Assembly (NCBI GenBank): GCA_013423325.1
Contig: BLJB01000016.1
Location: forward strand, 124,001-188,000
Reading direction: 5' to 3'
Source: Usnea hakonensis
Lineage: Eukaryota > Ascomycota > Lecanoromycetes > Lecanorales > Parmeliaceae
Length of the DNA: 64,000 bases
Positions 46,768-58,400 of the stretch are shown piece by piece. The position numbers were made by a program, and so were the translations under genes. The notes beneath the pieces are model-generated. The model was given only the letters and a program-made list of their open reading frames with translations, was not told where the DNA came from and made no database searches. Each line of letters starts with the position of its first letter. Position 1 is the first letter of the stretch.

Positions 46768-48658
46768 CTAAATCGACTCGTGATGCCCGTTCATGATATC
46801 ATCCGCAATCTTTTCGGCCAGCATGTAAACAGTGCTTTGCGGTAAACTGGGCGGCAGGAAAGGGAAAGCGCTCGAATCCACCACTCTCAACCCACGGACA
46901 CCGAAAACCCTGGCCCGCGAGTCAACTACCGCGTGTGCGTCCCCCGCTTTACCCATCGCACACGTACACGACGCGTGATAAATCTGAGAGCCACTCTGAC
47001 GTATGAAAGTGAGAATCTCCTCATCCGTCTGCACGGCAGGGCCTGGCAGCTTCTCGGGGCCAAGAACTATCCCACCCATGCTGCTGAAGATCTGTCGGAC
47101 ACGTTTGAAGGCGGCAATTGCGACTTCTATATCTGCGGGGTCTGAGAGCCAGTTGGGATTGATGACAGGCAGGTCAGATGTGTCGGCGGATTTGATAGTG
47201 ACGTTACCGCGGGATAGGGGTGCTGTTAGAGCTGCTACTATGGTTCCGTAGTTGAAACCATCATTAAGCATGGCGGATGATGGTTGAGAGGCGTAGCCAA
47301 TGTAGGTGTCTATGGGGAGGTAGGCTACTTCCGGCCAGTCTGGAGGGAAGAAGGCGAGGGAGGCGTTAGTTGCGGCAGAGAGAGTTGATCGATAGGGCAG
47401 TTTTTCATACGCTGCATAACTGACAGCAGAAGTAAGCGGTCCGCTTTGATTACTGACGTATTGCGCCATAATCTGAGCGGTGTATTCTGGATTTTGGCCG
47501 ATCTGCGAGTCTGTAACTACATTGACTCGGTATGAGGGACCGAAAATGAAATTGTCCCACATGTTTTGGCCGATACCCGGGAGACTTGAGACAAGAGGGA
47601 TGCCGTGTTGCCCCAAGACATCCGGAGGACCGATGCCAGATACCATGAGTAGTTGAGGGGATTGGAAGGCACCTGCAGATAGGATGACCTCTTTCCGTGC
47701 ACTGAGTGTATATGTGGAGTTGTTACTCATGACTAAAACGCCAGTGGCCTTTTTTCCTCTGCTGAACAAGATTCGTTTCGCCAACGTCCGCGCATACACG
47801 TGTAACGAGGAGTTCTGTGCCGCCTGGTCTAGAAACGCGGTCTGTGATGAAGAGCGAATTTCGCCCGCTGGGTTGATGGTTGAGGATACCCACATGGATC
47901 CAAACAGACTGCCATCATTGAAACCGTTGTTTGGTTTAATACCAAGAGCTGATAGGCCTTTTTGACACCAAGAAGCAAACGGAGAAGCCCAATTAGAATA
48001 CGAGACCTGGAGCGGCCCTTGCAACGAATTATCGAAGGCCGAGGGATTGTAATTGAGGGTGGTGTTGGTGTAACGCTTGGAATAATTTGGCGGCGTAAAT
48101 GTCACACTTTTCTGATAGTACGGCAAAACGCTGTCAAACGTGTAGCTATTATCTCCAACAGCATCAGCCCATTTTTGAAAGGATTCAGTGGTACCCCTGC
48201 GCGAATCCCGATTAGCTATCATCTAACAAATGTGGTTGACACGGCAAGAAATACCGATTGTAGCCCATGTAATTTCTTGCGGAAGAGCCACCCAATGTTT
48301 TCCCTCGCGCATAATATAACTCTCGACCACCCAAGGCTGGTTGAGGGATTGTCACAAAACCCCAATCAACCTTGGATGGAACGTCGTCGGGGTCGGTGTT
48401 AACGCCTACAAAAGCTTCGCCTGGTATCTCACTTGCTTTACCATTATCGACCTCATAGAAGCCGCCCGCTTCGATGATCGCAACTCTATTCGACGCTTTT
48501 TCAGCGAGACGTGCAGCAACTGTGAGGCCAGCTGTGCCACCACCAACGACCACGTAGTCGAATGCTGAGTTCTGATTCAGGATACCAAATGAATAACCAG
48601 GGATCTGGGTCGCGATAGCTGCAGTACTTGCCAAGATAACTGATAAGAAGAGACGCAT
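46768..48658 (-). CDS. Secreted GMC oxidoreductase
   Basis: Two exons (48658-48255, 48196-46768) give 610 aa. A signal peptide (MRLFLSVILASTAAIA) is followed by the FAD motif DYVVVGGGTAGLTVAARLAE, then RGKTLGGSSARNYMGYNR, split by the only intron. The second GMC signature (LSAGAFQSPQLLMVSGIGP) is present. The catalytic region has His542 in SQIYHASCTCAMG. The second active-site position, normally His in GHPQ or Asn, reads SLPQ with Leu586, so the usual His/His or His/Asn pair is incomplete. Family members oxidise primary alcohols to aldehydes or acids, for example patulin synthase. Several sequons suit secretion or vacuolar location. It lies tail-to-tail with the HR-PKS and is divergent from P450-2. 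Confidence 0.93.
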
Positions 48659-49548
48659 CCTGAGGGCTAGATCGATTCGATTGCAGAGCTCGCTGCATGT
48701 AAGAATAGCATGAGAAGGGTAAAGCAGCTTATATATGCAAATAAATGCAGCAATGATGCCCAGAAAGGCTCCATTACACCGACCAAATGACTCAAGTCGA
48801 GCGCATTGGGCTAGCACTAAGACTCTGGTCAAACGAAAAAGGGAAGGGGGACCGGACAGAATTCGAAATGGATGTGGATGCACTCTCGGACTCGGAATAC
48901 AATACTCACAAAACTCACCGAAGTCATGATGATCGTGGACATTCCCCATGAAGCCACCAGTTGCGGTGCTACTCGATAGGCTGAGGTCTAGTAACACAGA
49001 TAGTCGTCACAAGAAGGTGGAACTCGAGAGCCATGTTTGTGCAATGGAGTTACTCCGAACACGATACCTTGTATCACCCAATAGACATTTTGCCGGATGG
49101 GGTCACAAGCTGCAGTGGTATAAAGTATGTTGTAGTCAGCTGCGAATCCGGAAGTCCGTCGCGGACAGTTCGAGGGAGATATTCGGTGCCAAAGTTTAAG
49201 TCGTCATTGTGCAGAATTGTATCCCGCGAACAGAATAGACTTGCCGATCATGCCAATTTCTCACCCCCCCACCCCCGAACCCCCCTACAGGTAACGCTAA
49301 AATTTAGGGAACTTAGGGTTCTCGGACCCAGAAAAGGTTATCAGTAGGTACCTAGTGGTGGAGGTGATCGGCCGAAAAGACTCCATCAGAAGGCTGGAAT
49401 AGCTTGCATCATCCTTAGGGAAGCCGCTTTATAGGTATGCAATCCTTGTCTTCAGCTTTCCATGTGAGCGCCACCAATAACAAAATGTACACTTTCACTT
49501 CCACGCCCATTTCTTCCATCAGGCCTGACACTCACCACTTCAGGGACA
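48659..49548. promoter_or_regulatory. Divergent promoter region, GMC / P450-2
   Basis: About 890 bp. A TATA-like element (TTATATAT, 48729-48736) lies about 70 bp upstream of the GMC start on the minus strand. An AGGTACCT palindrome (49346-49353) lies about 200 bp upstream of the P450-2 start. No gene is supported. Confidence 0.5.
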
Positions 49549-51350
49549 ATGTCCGGTATGGACATCATGTATCAATCCATCTTCCATCTCGCACCTTCCT
49601 TGACTCTGCTGCTGCTTGGCTACGTTAGTGTCCAAGTCCATACAATCCACAGTCTTAGCTAACAAGTCTCAACCTAGGCCACGTTTGTAGCTGTCTACAG
49701 ACTTACTTTTCATCCCCTTGCCAAATACCCAGGTCCATTTTTAGCCAAACTCACAGATGGCTATACTCTTTACCACGCCTGGACAGGACGCCGTCATATC
49801 AATTTCTGGAAACTCCACCAGCGATATGGTGACATCGTACGTTTCGGACCTAATGATATCTCACTCAACAGCAATACTGCTTTACCGCAGCTCTACCTCG
49901 AAAAGAAAAGCACAAAAAAGTCCAAGTTTTACACCATTTTTCCCGGTCAAGCCAATATCTTCAATATCACCGACAAACAGCTACACGGCCGCAAGAAGAG
50001 AATACTCGCCCAAGCTTTCTCTGATCAAGCTATGAGAGGATTTCAGCCTTACGTTCTGGATGAAATCTCGACCTTCTGCGAGCGTATGATGAATCACAAC
50101 CCTGACGCTAAAGAGACGTGGTCCAACGCCATGAACATGGGAAGATGGACAAACTATTTGACGTATGATGTTCTCGGCAGCGTCTGTTATGGACGATCCT
50201 TTCGAACACTGATTGAAGACTCAAATCGCTATATCGTCGATCTCATCAATGGCGTTACAGCACCTAATTACACTTTTGGGCAGATGCCCGCTCTCAAGAG
50301 GCTTGGGTTGACCAATCCGTTGTTTACGGGTCGGCTGAGCCAGATAATCCGTTTCGTGAAATTCGGCAACAACTTATTCGCAGAGAGAGAAAAAGCTGGT
50401 ACAAATACGGGACGACGCGATTTCTTTTTTTATCTTTTCTCCGCAACGGATCCAGACACAGGAGAAAGATTGAAAAGCGAGGAGCTTGCAGAGCAGAGCC
50501 GAGGCTTCCTTATCGCAGGTAAGTGCTTTGTGACCCCTAAAGTTGCCCGAAATATTGTTAGAGGCTTTATCAATCAAATGTCGATACGAGATCAGTACAA
50601 GTGTTCACATAATGTGTAGGTGCTGATACAACATCGGTGGCCCTCTCATCATGTTTTTTCTATCTTCTCCACAACCCCACTACGCTTTCCATGCTCACGT
50701 CGGAGATTCGGGCCCGTTTCGCCAAGGTTGAAGACATTGAGCCTGGATCGGACCTCCTTAGCTGTCTCTACCTCCACGCCTGCATCGACGAAGCAATGCG
50801 TCTCTCCCCGCCAGTCCCGACTGGACCTCCACGTGAAGTACTTGCCGGCGGTCTTACCATCGATGACATCCATTACCCTGAAGGAACGGTCCTGAGCGTC
50901 CCAACTTATGTTATACAGCGCACCGAGAAGTACTTTCCCGAGCCGGAAGCCTTTAAGCCTGAACGCTGGATTTCGGAATCGGACGTCGATCACAGCGAGA
51001 AGAGTAGTGAATCTGAGTCGATCGCTCTAGCTAAGTCTGCCTACTTCCCATTTAGCCTAGGTCCCCGCAAATGTATAGGCCAGCGTCTTGCGATGTTGCA
51101 AATCAGTGTCGCTCTAGCGCGCACAGTATGGCTATACGACATGAAACTAGCAGAGGACCGACCTTTGCAGGCGAAGGGGAGAAATGGTGAACGTAAATCA
51201 GCGCGACAACTGTTTAACACGATAGAATTCGACTGATGTGAAACAGGCAATCAGACTTCTAGTCAGACTGAACCCGAGTACTCTCTCTTCGATTATTTGA
51301 TAGCCGTCAAAGACGGCCCCATGGTTCAGTTCAAGCCAAGGGAGATGTAG
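49549..51350 (+). CDS. Cytochrome P450 (P450-2)
   Basis: Four exons (49549-49623, 49678-50518, 50620-51186, 51247-51350) give 528 aa. The short first exon encodes a membrane anchor (SIFHLAPSLTLLLLGY) that continues into TFVAVYRLTFHPLAKYPGP. The I-helix reads AGADTTSVAL across the second intron. ExxR is EAMR, followed by FKPERW, and the haem loop is FSLGPRKCIGQRLAM with all consensus positions. The last intron recovers a normal C-terminal end (DGPMVQFKPREM); without it the frame would stop at 51236. The gene belongs to the benzoate-hydroxylase-like/CYP65-type group by general look; the exact family is not certain. It is probably a tailoring hydroxylase for the adjacent NR-PKS product. Confidence 0.93.
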
Positions 51351-52484
51351 AAACGATGCGCTAAGCCGATTGTTACTTGGAATGAGTGAGAGCGCTCAGT
51401 CGATTTGAGGCATAACTGGTTCAGAGCTTCTTGTATGTTTTTGACTCAACGAGAGCCTTTAGAAGTCTCTTCAACAGTAGACTTGTGCTACCAGGAACAC
51501 GCAGTCTGCCAAATTGCTGTGCGATTCATTGAACATGGTGAATCAAATTACTATGCTTTCTTCTTTGTCGTGTAATGCAAGGGGCGAAGCACCTGCAAAC
51601 GGATCTAGGCATTTCCGTTGCCTCAGTCCCTTAGACGCGCCGACAGGCGTTGGTTGGAACCCCGTGTGACGCTTTTGTTAGCGAAGCGAAATGTCCCCTG
51701 TTCGAGTCTTGTGTCCGGGGCCGACACCTGTTGGTTCGGTCGGGTTTGCGGATCTATGACTACATCTTAGGTTCGATTCCTAACAGCGCTGCCAGATAAT
51801 GAAATACAACACCATCACCATTGTACCAGCGCGTTTAACTCAACTTACTTATGGCAAAGATTCAACTAGGCTATGTACTAGTTGTAAGATATACAGGACT
51901 CCCTATTGGCTTTTAGTAGCCTTATGAATTCGCTTATTTCTCTTTAGGTCTTACTAGTCCCATACCTGTATAGCTCTTAGTAGGAGTATTTATACGTATA
52001 GCTAGATCTGTAGAGTAGCCCCTTAGTAGTTTCTTAGTTTACCATGATTCTTCAAGGATAAGGGAGTTGATTAAGTCAGTGGCATCGTCATACTATCGGT
52101 TGGACCGGATTTTATCGATGCAACCAGATAAGATTTTGTACCAATTACTTCTTGAGCAGCGGTATAGGCTCAAGATCGACCAGTTGGACGCTCGAACACC
52201 GAAAGTATGCCCCGCGAAGAACCGTGCCGAAGAGGAAATCTTGGCGGTAGAGTTCTGACCGCCAAGGCTTCAATTCTCACACCTCTCCTTCACCTATCAA
52301 GACATGTGAACAATCCAGGACTGATTCATTTGCTGGCGGTCTATCTCGATCGTCTCATACATGTATCAATGCGCGAAGCAGAAGGCCTTCGAGTTCCACC
52401 ACTTTCAGTCTATTACTTTCCCCCTCTCCCAACAAATTACCCCCCCAAAAAACCAAAAATGCATAAATTTGGCAGAATGCATTA
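51351..52484. other. Intergenic with tRNA-like units and AT-rich decayed patch
   Basis: About 1.1 kb between P450-2 and the NR-PKS 3' end. It carries the tRNA-like sequences (51640-51793) and, at about 51840-52050, an AT-rich stretch with many TAG/TATA words typical of decayed, RIP-like repeats. A 63-codon frame at 52067-52258 has no recognisable motif. Confidence 0.5.
51640..51793 (+). repeat. Two tandem tRNA-like units, possible SINE remnant
   Basis: The second unit ends with a perfect T-arm (stem TTAGG/CCTAA around loop TTCGATT, 51767-51783), containing an exact pol III B-box GGTTCGATTCC (51770-51780), preceded by an A-box-like TGTTGGTTCGGTCGGG (51730-51745). The preceding unit has a similar A-box-like stretch (GCGTTGGTTGGAACC, about 51648) and a B-box-like TGTTCGAGTC. 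No cloverleaf closes properly, so neither is an intact tRNA gene. Confidence 0.4.
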
Positions 52485-55400
52485 TCAATGCGCTCCTACG
52501 ACATCAGCCAAAAATTTATACCCAGGGACCACTTCCGTGTCCCATCCCTCCCTCCCGGGCCGAGAGAACAAATCGAAGATATGGCCCTTGCCCGGCACGA
52601 CCAGAATCTCACTCCGGACCCCTTTCTCCGTCAACGTCTCGCTGAACTCTTTACTCATATCCACCGGGACGATCTCGTCCGTATCTCCATGCACGATAAA
52701 AGTCGGAACCTTGTAAGTTCCCTGGCGCACCTGTGCGATGGGGCTGATTGCGGCGACAGCTTCGGAGGTTGGGGTCGAGTACTGGCCCGAGGCACTGAAG
52801 CCGGAGGTGAAGATCGAGACTGCGGAGGGGGAGTTGAAGGTGTAGAAGACGAGTTCGGAGCGGGGGTCGCCGGGGTGCATGCCGCCGAATTTGGCGTCTT
52901 TGGTGGGGATGTCGTAGCTAACGATCTGCAAGGACTTGTGTCAGCGAAGTGGCCCAGCCGGAGCAGCTTGATATTTATCCCCTCCAGCCAGAGCGGAGGG
53001 AAGTTGCGAACTCACAGGCTTGGGGGAAAGATGTCTTGCTATCTCATTGCTTGGCATGGTGCTTTGGGGGTAGCCAGTCTCATGTGGGGTAGACCAAACT
53101 GTTTGCGATGAGCCGTAGATCATGTGAAGGCACTATCTTGGGAGAACACTTACACGATGATCCAAAATCAGAAGGCCCGTAAAAATTCAATATGGCTTCC
53201 GGAGGCCTTACGCCTGCGTCTTGGGCGGTCCACGCCGTGCTCATGGCCAAAGTGGCTCCGGTAGACCAGCCAACACATACGATCCTCTCAGGGTCGAGGA
53301 CGAAGCCGCGGGTTTGGCTAGCGATTGCGGTCAGGTTTTTACGAGCCCATGCGAGCCCATCGCGGACGTCGGCCATTGGGCCTTCTGCAAGGGTTACCTC
53401 GGGACAGAGACGAAAGTCCAAGCCGACGGGGAGGAAACCCGTTTGCAAGAGCAGCGGGATCTGCCATGGGCGGATGACTTTTTTGGAGAAGGTCATGAAG
53501 CTACCGCCGTGGATCATCAATGCTGAAAATAATGGCGTCAGCATTCATCGCAACGACTAAAATTAACAATGAGCTGTCCCTCTTACCTATTGGCATTGGC
53601 TTGGAAGGTGGTCCTTCTTTCGGGTAGTACACGTCCGCCTGGATTTGTAGACCATCGATTTTTTTGTAGGTGTGGGTGTCTAAGTCGTAAGTTGTCGCCG
53701 GCTTTGGGGGCGTCGCACCATTTACGACGGGCCGCTGGTCCTGGGTAGTGGAGCCAACGATGAGACTCTGTGTATTGGACTCCGCGCTGGACCCTCGGGA
53801 GTAAGAGCAAGAACTGAAACCGGCGTCTTTCAAGTATTCGAGCCAGGTGTCGGCCGTTTGCAGGGGATAGTCTCTGCCATCTGTAGCTAACCACCAGCCT
53901 TCCAGAAGCCCAAAGACCAAGTCGTACCAATCGACCATGCGTGTCACCTCCGACAAGATCATAAAGCCGCCATCTCGTAGTAGCGTTCTGATTCTGGTGC
54001 ATGACTTGGAAATGTCCGAGGTTGCATGTACAACGTTCGTGCCAAGAACGATGTCATATTTGCTCTGGAGATTGGAAGGTGCCTCCTTTTCCAGGTCAAG
54101 AGTCTGGAAATCCATCCAACTGCTATAGCGGGACAGTTTTGTGGATGCAGCCCTGACGAGTTTAGGCGACATGTCTGTGAACGTGTATTGGATCCGTCGG
54201 TCAAGACCGTCCAGCAATTGCGCAAATCTCGTGGTGGTACCACCAAAGCCGCCTCCAGTCTCGAGTATTCTGACAACCCCTCGGTTACCGTCAGAAAGAA
54301 TGCGTTGCATAATGTCAACCAGCATATCTGTTGCAACAGAGAGTTGAGGAGAATTGCTATAATAGTCATTCAACAGTTCCTGTGACTCCTGGTTACCGAA
54401 TAGTATTCGGACCGCATCGGATTTGCCCGTCAAGCAGTCGGCCAGCTTACATCCAGTGACGGCCATGAGCTTGTTCTCACCTGCATAATCCGGAAACGAG
54501 GATACAAGTTCTTCAAGAATGGCGGCCGATGGAGTTGTTGAGATGCTCTTCCCGGTACGAATGGCCACTGATTCTGTGCGTGTGATAATATCCAACCTCT
54601 CAAGGATCACCCACAGACGGTGCATCAATTTGGTATGTCTCGGCAAATGATGGATACTGGGAACGACAGCGCCGGGAGGAATCTTCCACATGTCCACACC
54701 AAGAGCTCTGAATGCCTCCGCTAGGTATGCCAGCATGAGCTCATCTTGTTTTGGTGCGACCCTTTCCCAGTAGCCAGAAAAGCCCCTGTAAGAGGAAAAT
54801 CTGTCAAATGTCTCACCAAGAATGGCAAGCGCGCTCATTGGATCATTGAATGCAGTTTGGTCATCTTGAGGGGACGACTCAGCCGGCGTAGCCTTTTTGG
54901 TAGCAGGGCCAGGCTCCGTTCTCGGCATGAGAGCCGAGGGTGAGGGTGGCTTCTTCTCTAGAGCCCGGCTCGTAGGCTCGTCCACAGGAGAGGACTGAGC
55001 AATCATGCCAAGTAGAGTAGCGACAGTCACATCGGTACTGAAGTCATCATTCAGCTCGACGTTAAGCATATCTTCAATCTCAGACTTTAACTCGACTAAA
55101 GAAAGCGAATCAACTCCTAGAGCTTCAAGATTTGCCTTACTGTCTATAGATGAGGCCTCAGTCCCCGAGTGCTCAGCGATAAGCGAGATTAGTTCTCGTG
55201 ATTTCCTTGACTGCTCTTCTGTCGACCTTGGGACGGAGATAGGTCGATCTAGAATAACCTCTGTATTTCCCGCTGGCGCTGGTCGACGTCCTGGGACACC
55301 AACTAGATCACGTAATTTTCCGTAAGTCATCTCAAGGATGTCCGTCATGTCTGCTTCCAGTTCAAATGTTGTCTGCAATGCATCAATGAGCTCTGACGCT

Positions 55401-58400
55401 CCTAATGAATCAACGCCGAGATCACCGATATTTGCGTCGTCCGAAATCGGGCCATCCGGAAGGTCAGCGAATGAAGCAAGCAGTTCTCTGACACGCTCTT
55501 CGTTGCCGTTGTTTTCTTCTACAGGGGTCACAGATGACGCAGCAGTGTCCTCGCTTGTTCCTGGACTTGAGTCCAAGGTTGTGGTGCTTGCTTTTGGCGT
55601 CTGGACCATCGCCGTTGATTGCCGGGTCTTTGTTCTGGTTGGAGCCTCTTGAGATGAGCTCGAATTAGCAGATTCCAAAAGCTTTTGTAGCTTCTTGCAT
55701 GGGAGTCTGGCAAACTTGACACCGATTATTGTTGTAACCAGTACTCCACTTTCCGTCAGGATGAAAACGTCGGCAGTCATCTTTCCATCGCCCAGTGGTG
55801 CAAATTTGGTGTACACAGTCCAAGTCCGACATTCTGCGAAGCCACAACTAGAGGATATGAAGATGCTGTCTATCCCGACAGCTACGCACACCTCGTCCTG
55901 ACTACATTCATCGCCACTGTTGATGAGCAACCCGGCAATTTGTATGAAATTGTCCAAGATTGCTGTATCGCAGACATTTGTCACGGTACTCTCATTCGGC
56001 TGGGAGCTGTGGGGTGGCATTTCAATTTGAGCCATGGCTTCAAACTTTGACATTGTGATCGAGGAGATCCCTTTCAGCATCGCCCCGTATTCCACGACAC
56101 GGGAGAAAAGTCCATAGACCCTCTGCTTTCTCAATGTCTCGGTATATGTATTCGCGGACAGCGTCTTCATACGATCCATGACAAGCCCCTGATAGTGTTG
56201 AGTTTGCGGTCCAGTAGCTACCTCGTGAGACTCCATGAAGCCAAGTCTACCTTTCCCGTGCGTGGAGATTCTGGATTTTGGGTCAGTCTTCAAGGTGCTA
56301 TTCATCACGAAGGACCACCTTTGTGACTTGGCATCAGCTTGGACTAGAGACAAGGTGACCTCGCGGTTAGCATCAACACCCAGAGGCGCTTCGATGCTTA
56401 TGTCTTCAAACCACAGCGACTTGCCACTAATATCCCCTGTCAGGATCTGAGCGCCCATGGCGGCGCATTCCATATACATAGAAGCAGGGCAAAGTGGATG
56501 GCGCAGCACTGAATGGCCAGACACAATGTTCACGTAGGTACGAGATGTTGTGTGAATCGAAAATCTCCCTGCCGTACTCTGCATGCTGACCAGTCTTGAT
56601 GGTGGTTCTTGGACCTCTCTTCTCGCTGGTACCGATTCCACATTAGCAGGCCGGCTTCGAAGCGCTTCGACCGCTCGGTCAACGAATGGTAACCAGTGTT
56701 TGATCTTTTCGAATTGGTAAGGCGGAAGCCAAACGTACTTGAGATTGTTCTCTTGCGGTGATTGAAAATTCCAATGGGACACTGGAATGCCTTCTTGCCA
56801 CATTTTGACTGTCGCTTTGGAGACCGATGACAGGAAGTCCTGCTCAGTACCTGGTCCGACCGTTTGGAAAGCGTGATCCTGAGGTGTTGCAGTGCACTTT
56901 CTGATCATGGAAACGATTGGAGAATCAAATCCAGCTTCAAGCCACATACAAGAGCCAAGTCGCTTTTCCAGTCGCTGGATAGCCCGATGGAAAAACACAG
57001 GCTCTCTTGTATGCTGAGAGATCCGAGAGCGTGTAACACAATCCAATCTACTGGATGTGCAACTCTCAAGATAGATATCAGGCTGGTGGAACTCTATCGA
57101 ATTTGCGACCTTGTCCAAGTCGTTCAAGATTGGTTCAGTAAATTTAGAATGGAATCCGTGGCTCACGGGAAGTCGCTGAGATGTGAGCTTACTGTACTTT
57201 GAATCATTTTTCAGAGAAGCTTCGACTTGCAGTACAGAGGCCTCGGAACCCACGATCACTTGGCTTCCAAGAGCATTGTGACAAGCCATCTCAACATCTC
57301 CAGCGCCGGTAGACGAGCTGAATATGAGCTCTTGAACCACGTCTGAGGATGCATTGATGGCCAGCATGGTTCCTCTTTCTCTCCCCCATTTTGTTTTCAT
57401 GAGGGTAGCACGAGTTGATACGACTTTGACGGCAGCTTCTAGTGACAGAACACCGGATACTGCTAGTGCTGTCAATTCGCCGAAACTATGGCCAACGACG
57501 GCATCAACTGCGAGGCCAGAATCCATCCAGGATTTCGCACAGGCATATTGCACAGCAAACATGCCGCAATGAAGCAAGACAGTATCTGTGATAATCCGCT
57601 TATCGAATACAGATGGGAGAAGACTCGGGAGACCGAGACACAACAGCTCATGATTGCATTTATCAAAATGGACACGAAACAAATGGCAATGATCATAGAC
57701 TGCTTTCTCCAGACCAACATTCTGTCGAGTTTGGCCAGAAAACGCTAGAACAACCTTTTTCGCGACCGGCGGGACTTCCTTGACGTCTTCGATGCCAAAA
57801 CGTAGGGATTGGGCTAGATTCTCCGTTGTCGCATGCGTAGCCGTCCACGAAAATCGAGCTTTCGGCCTTCTATCCAGTGAAAAGGCCACAGCCCCAACGT
57901 CGTGATCTGAACCTAGTTTCCGAAGATACTTTTCCAGCGATTGGGCATACATCAAGACACCGGTCTTGGTAGCTGCGCTTATCTGTATCGGAAATGTAAA
58001 AGTCTTGCGTGAGATGAGCTCTGGTACCTCGGCACATTGAGGTGCCTGGCACACCAGTGCAGCAGCGTTGCTCCCTGCAGCTCCATAGCTATTGACGCAC
58101 ACTGCTCGAAAGGAAGTATCCCATCTCTGCGAATTCGGCGAAAGTCGCATCTGATCTGGCTCCAAAGACGGGATTTTCGGATTCAGACTTTTGAAACCAG
58201 CTAGCGGAGGTTTGATTCCCTTATTGATCATCAAAATCGCTTTGATAACTCCGGCAACCCCGGCTGCCGTTTCGCAGTGGCCAATATTCGCTTTGATCGA
58301 GCCAACGTCAAGTGGGCTCGACCTTTGGCTGCCTCCAAAGACTTGGCGAATGCTGGCAATTTCGAGTGGGTCACCAGCTTGAGTACCAGTCCCATGTGCT

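Noticed and set aside
51640..51793. Functional tRNA gene
   Set aside because: The T-arm and B-box are perfect, but acceptor, D and anticodon stems do not close, so it is listed only as a tRNA-like repeat.
52488..53111. 207-codon open frame on the plus strand
   Set aside because: It is antisense to the hydrolase exons of the NR-PKS; the minus-strand reading has the full catalytic triad.
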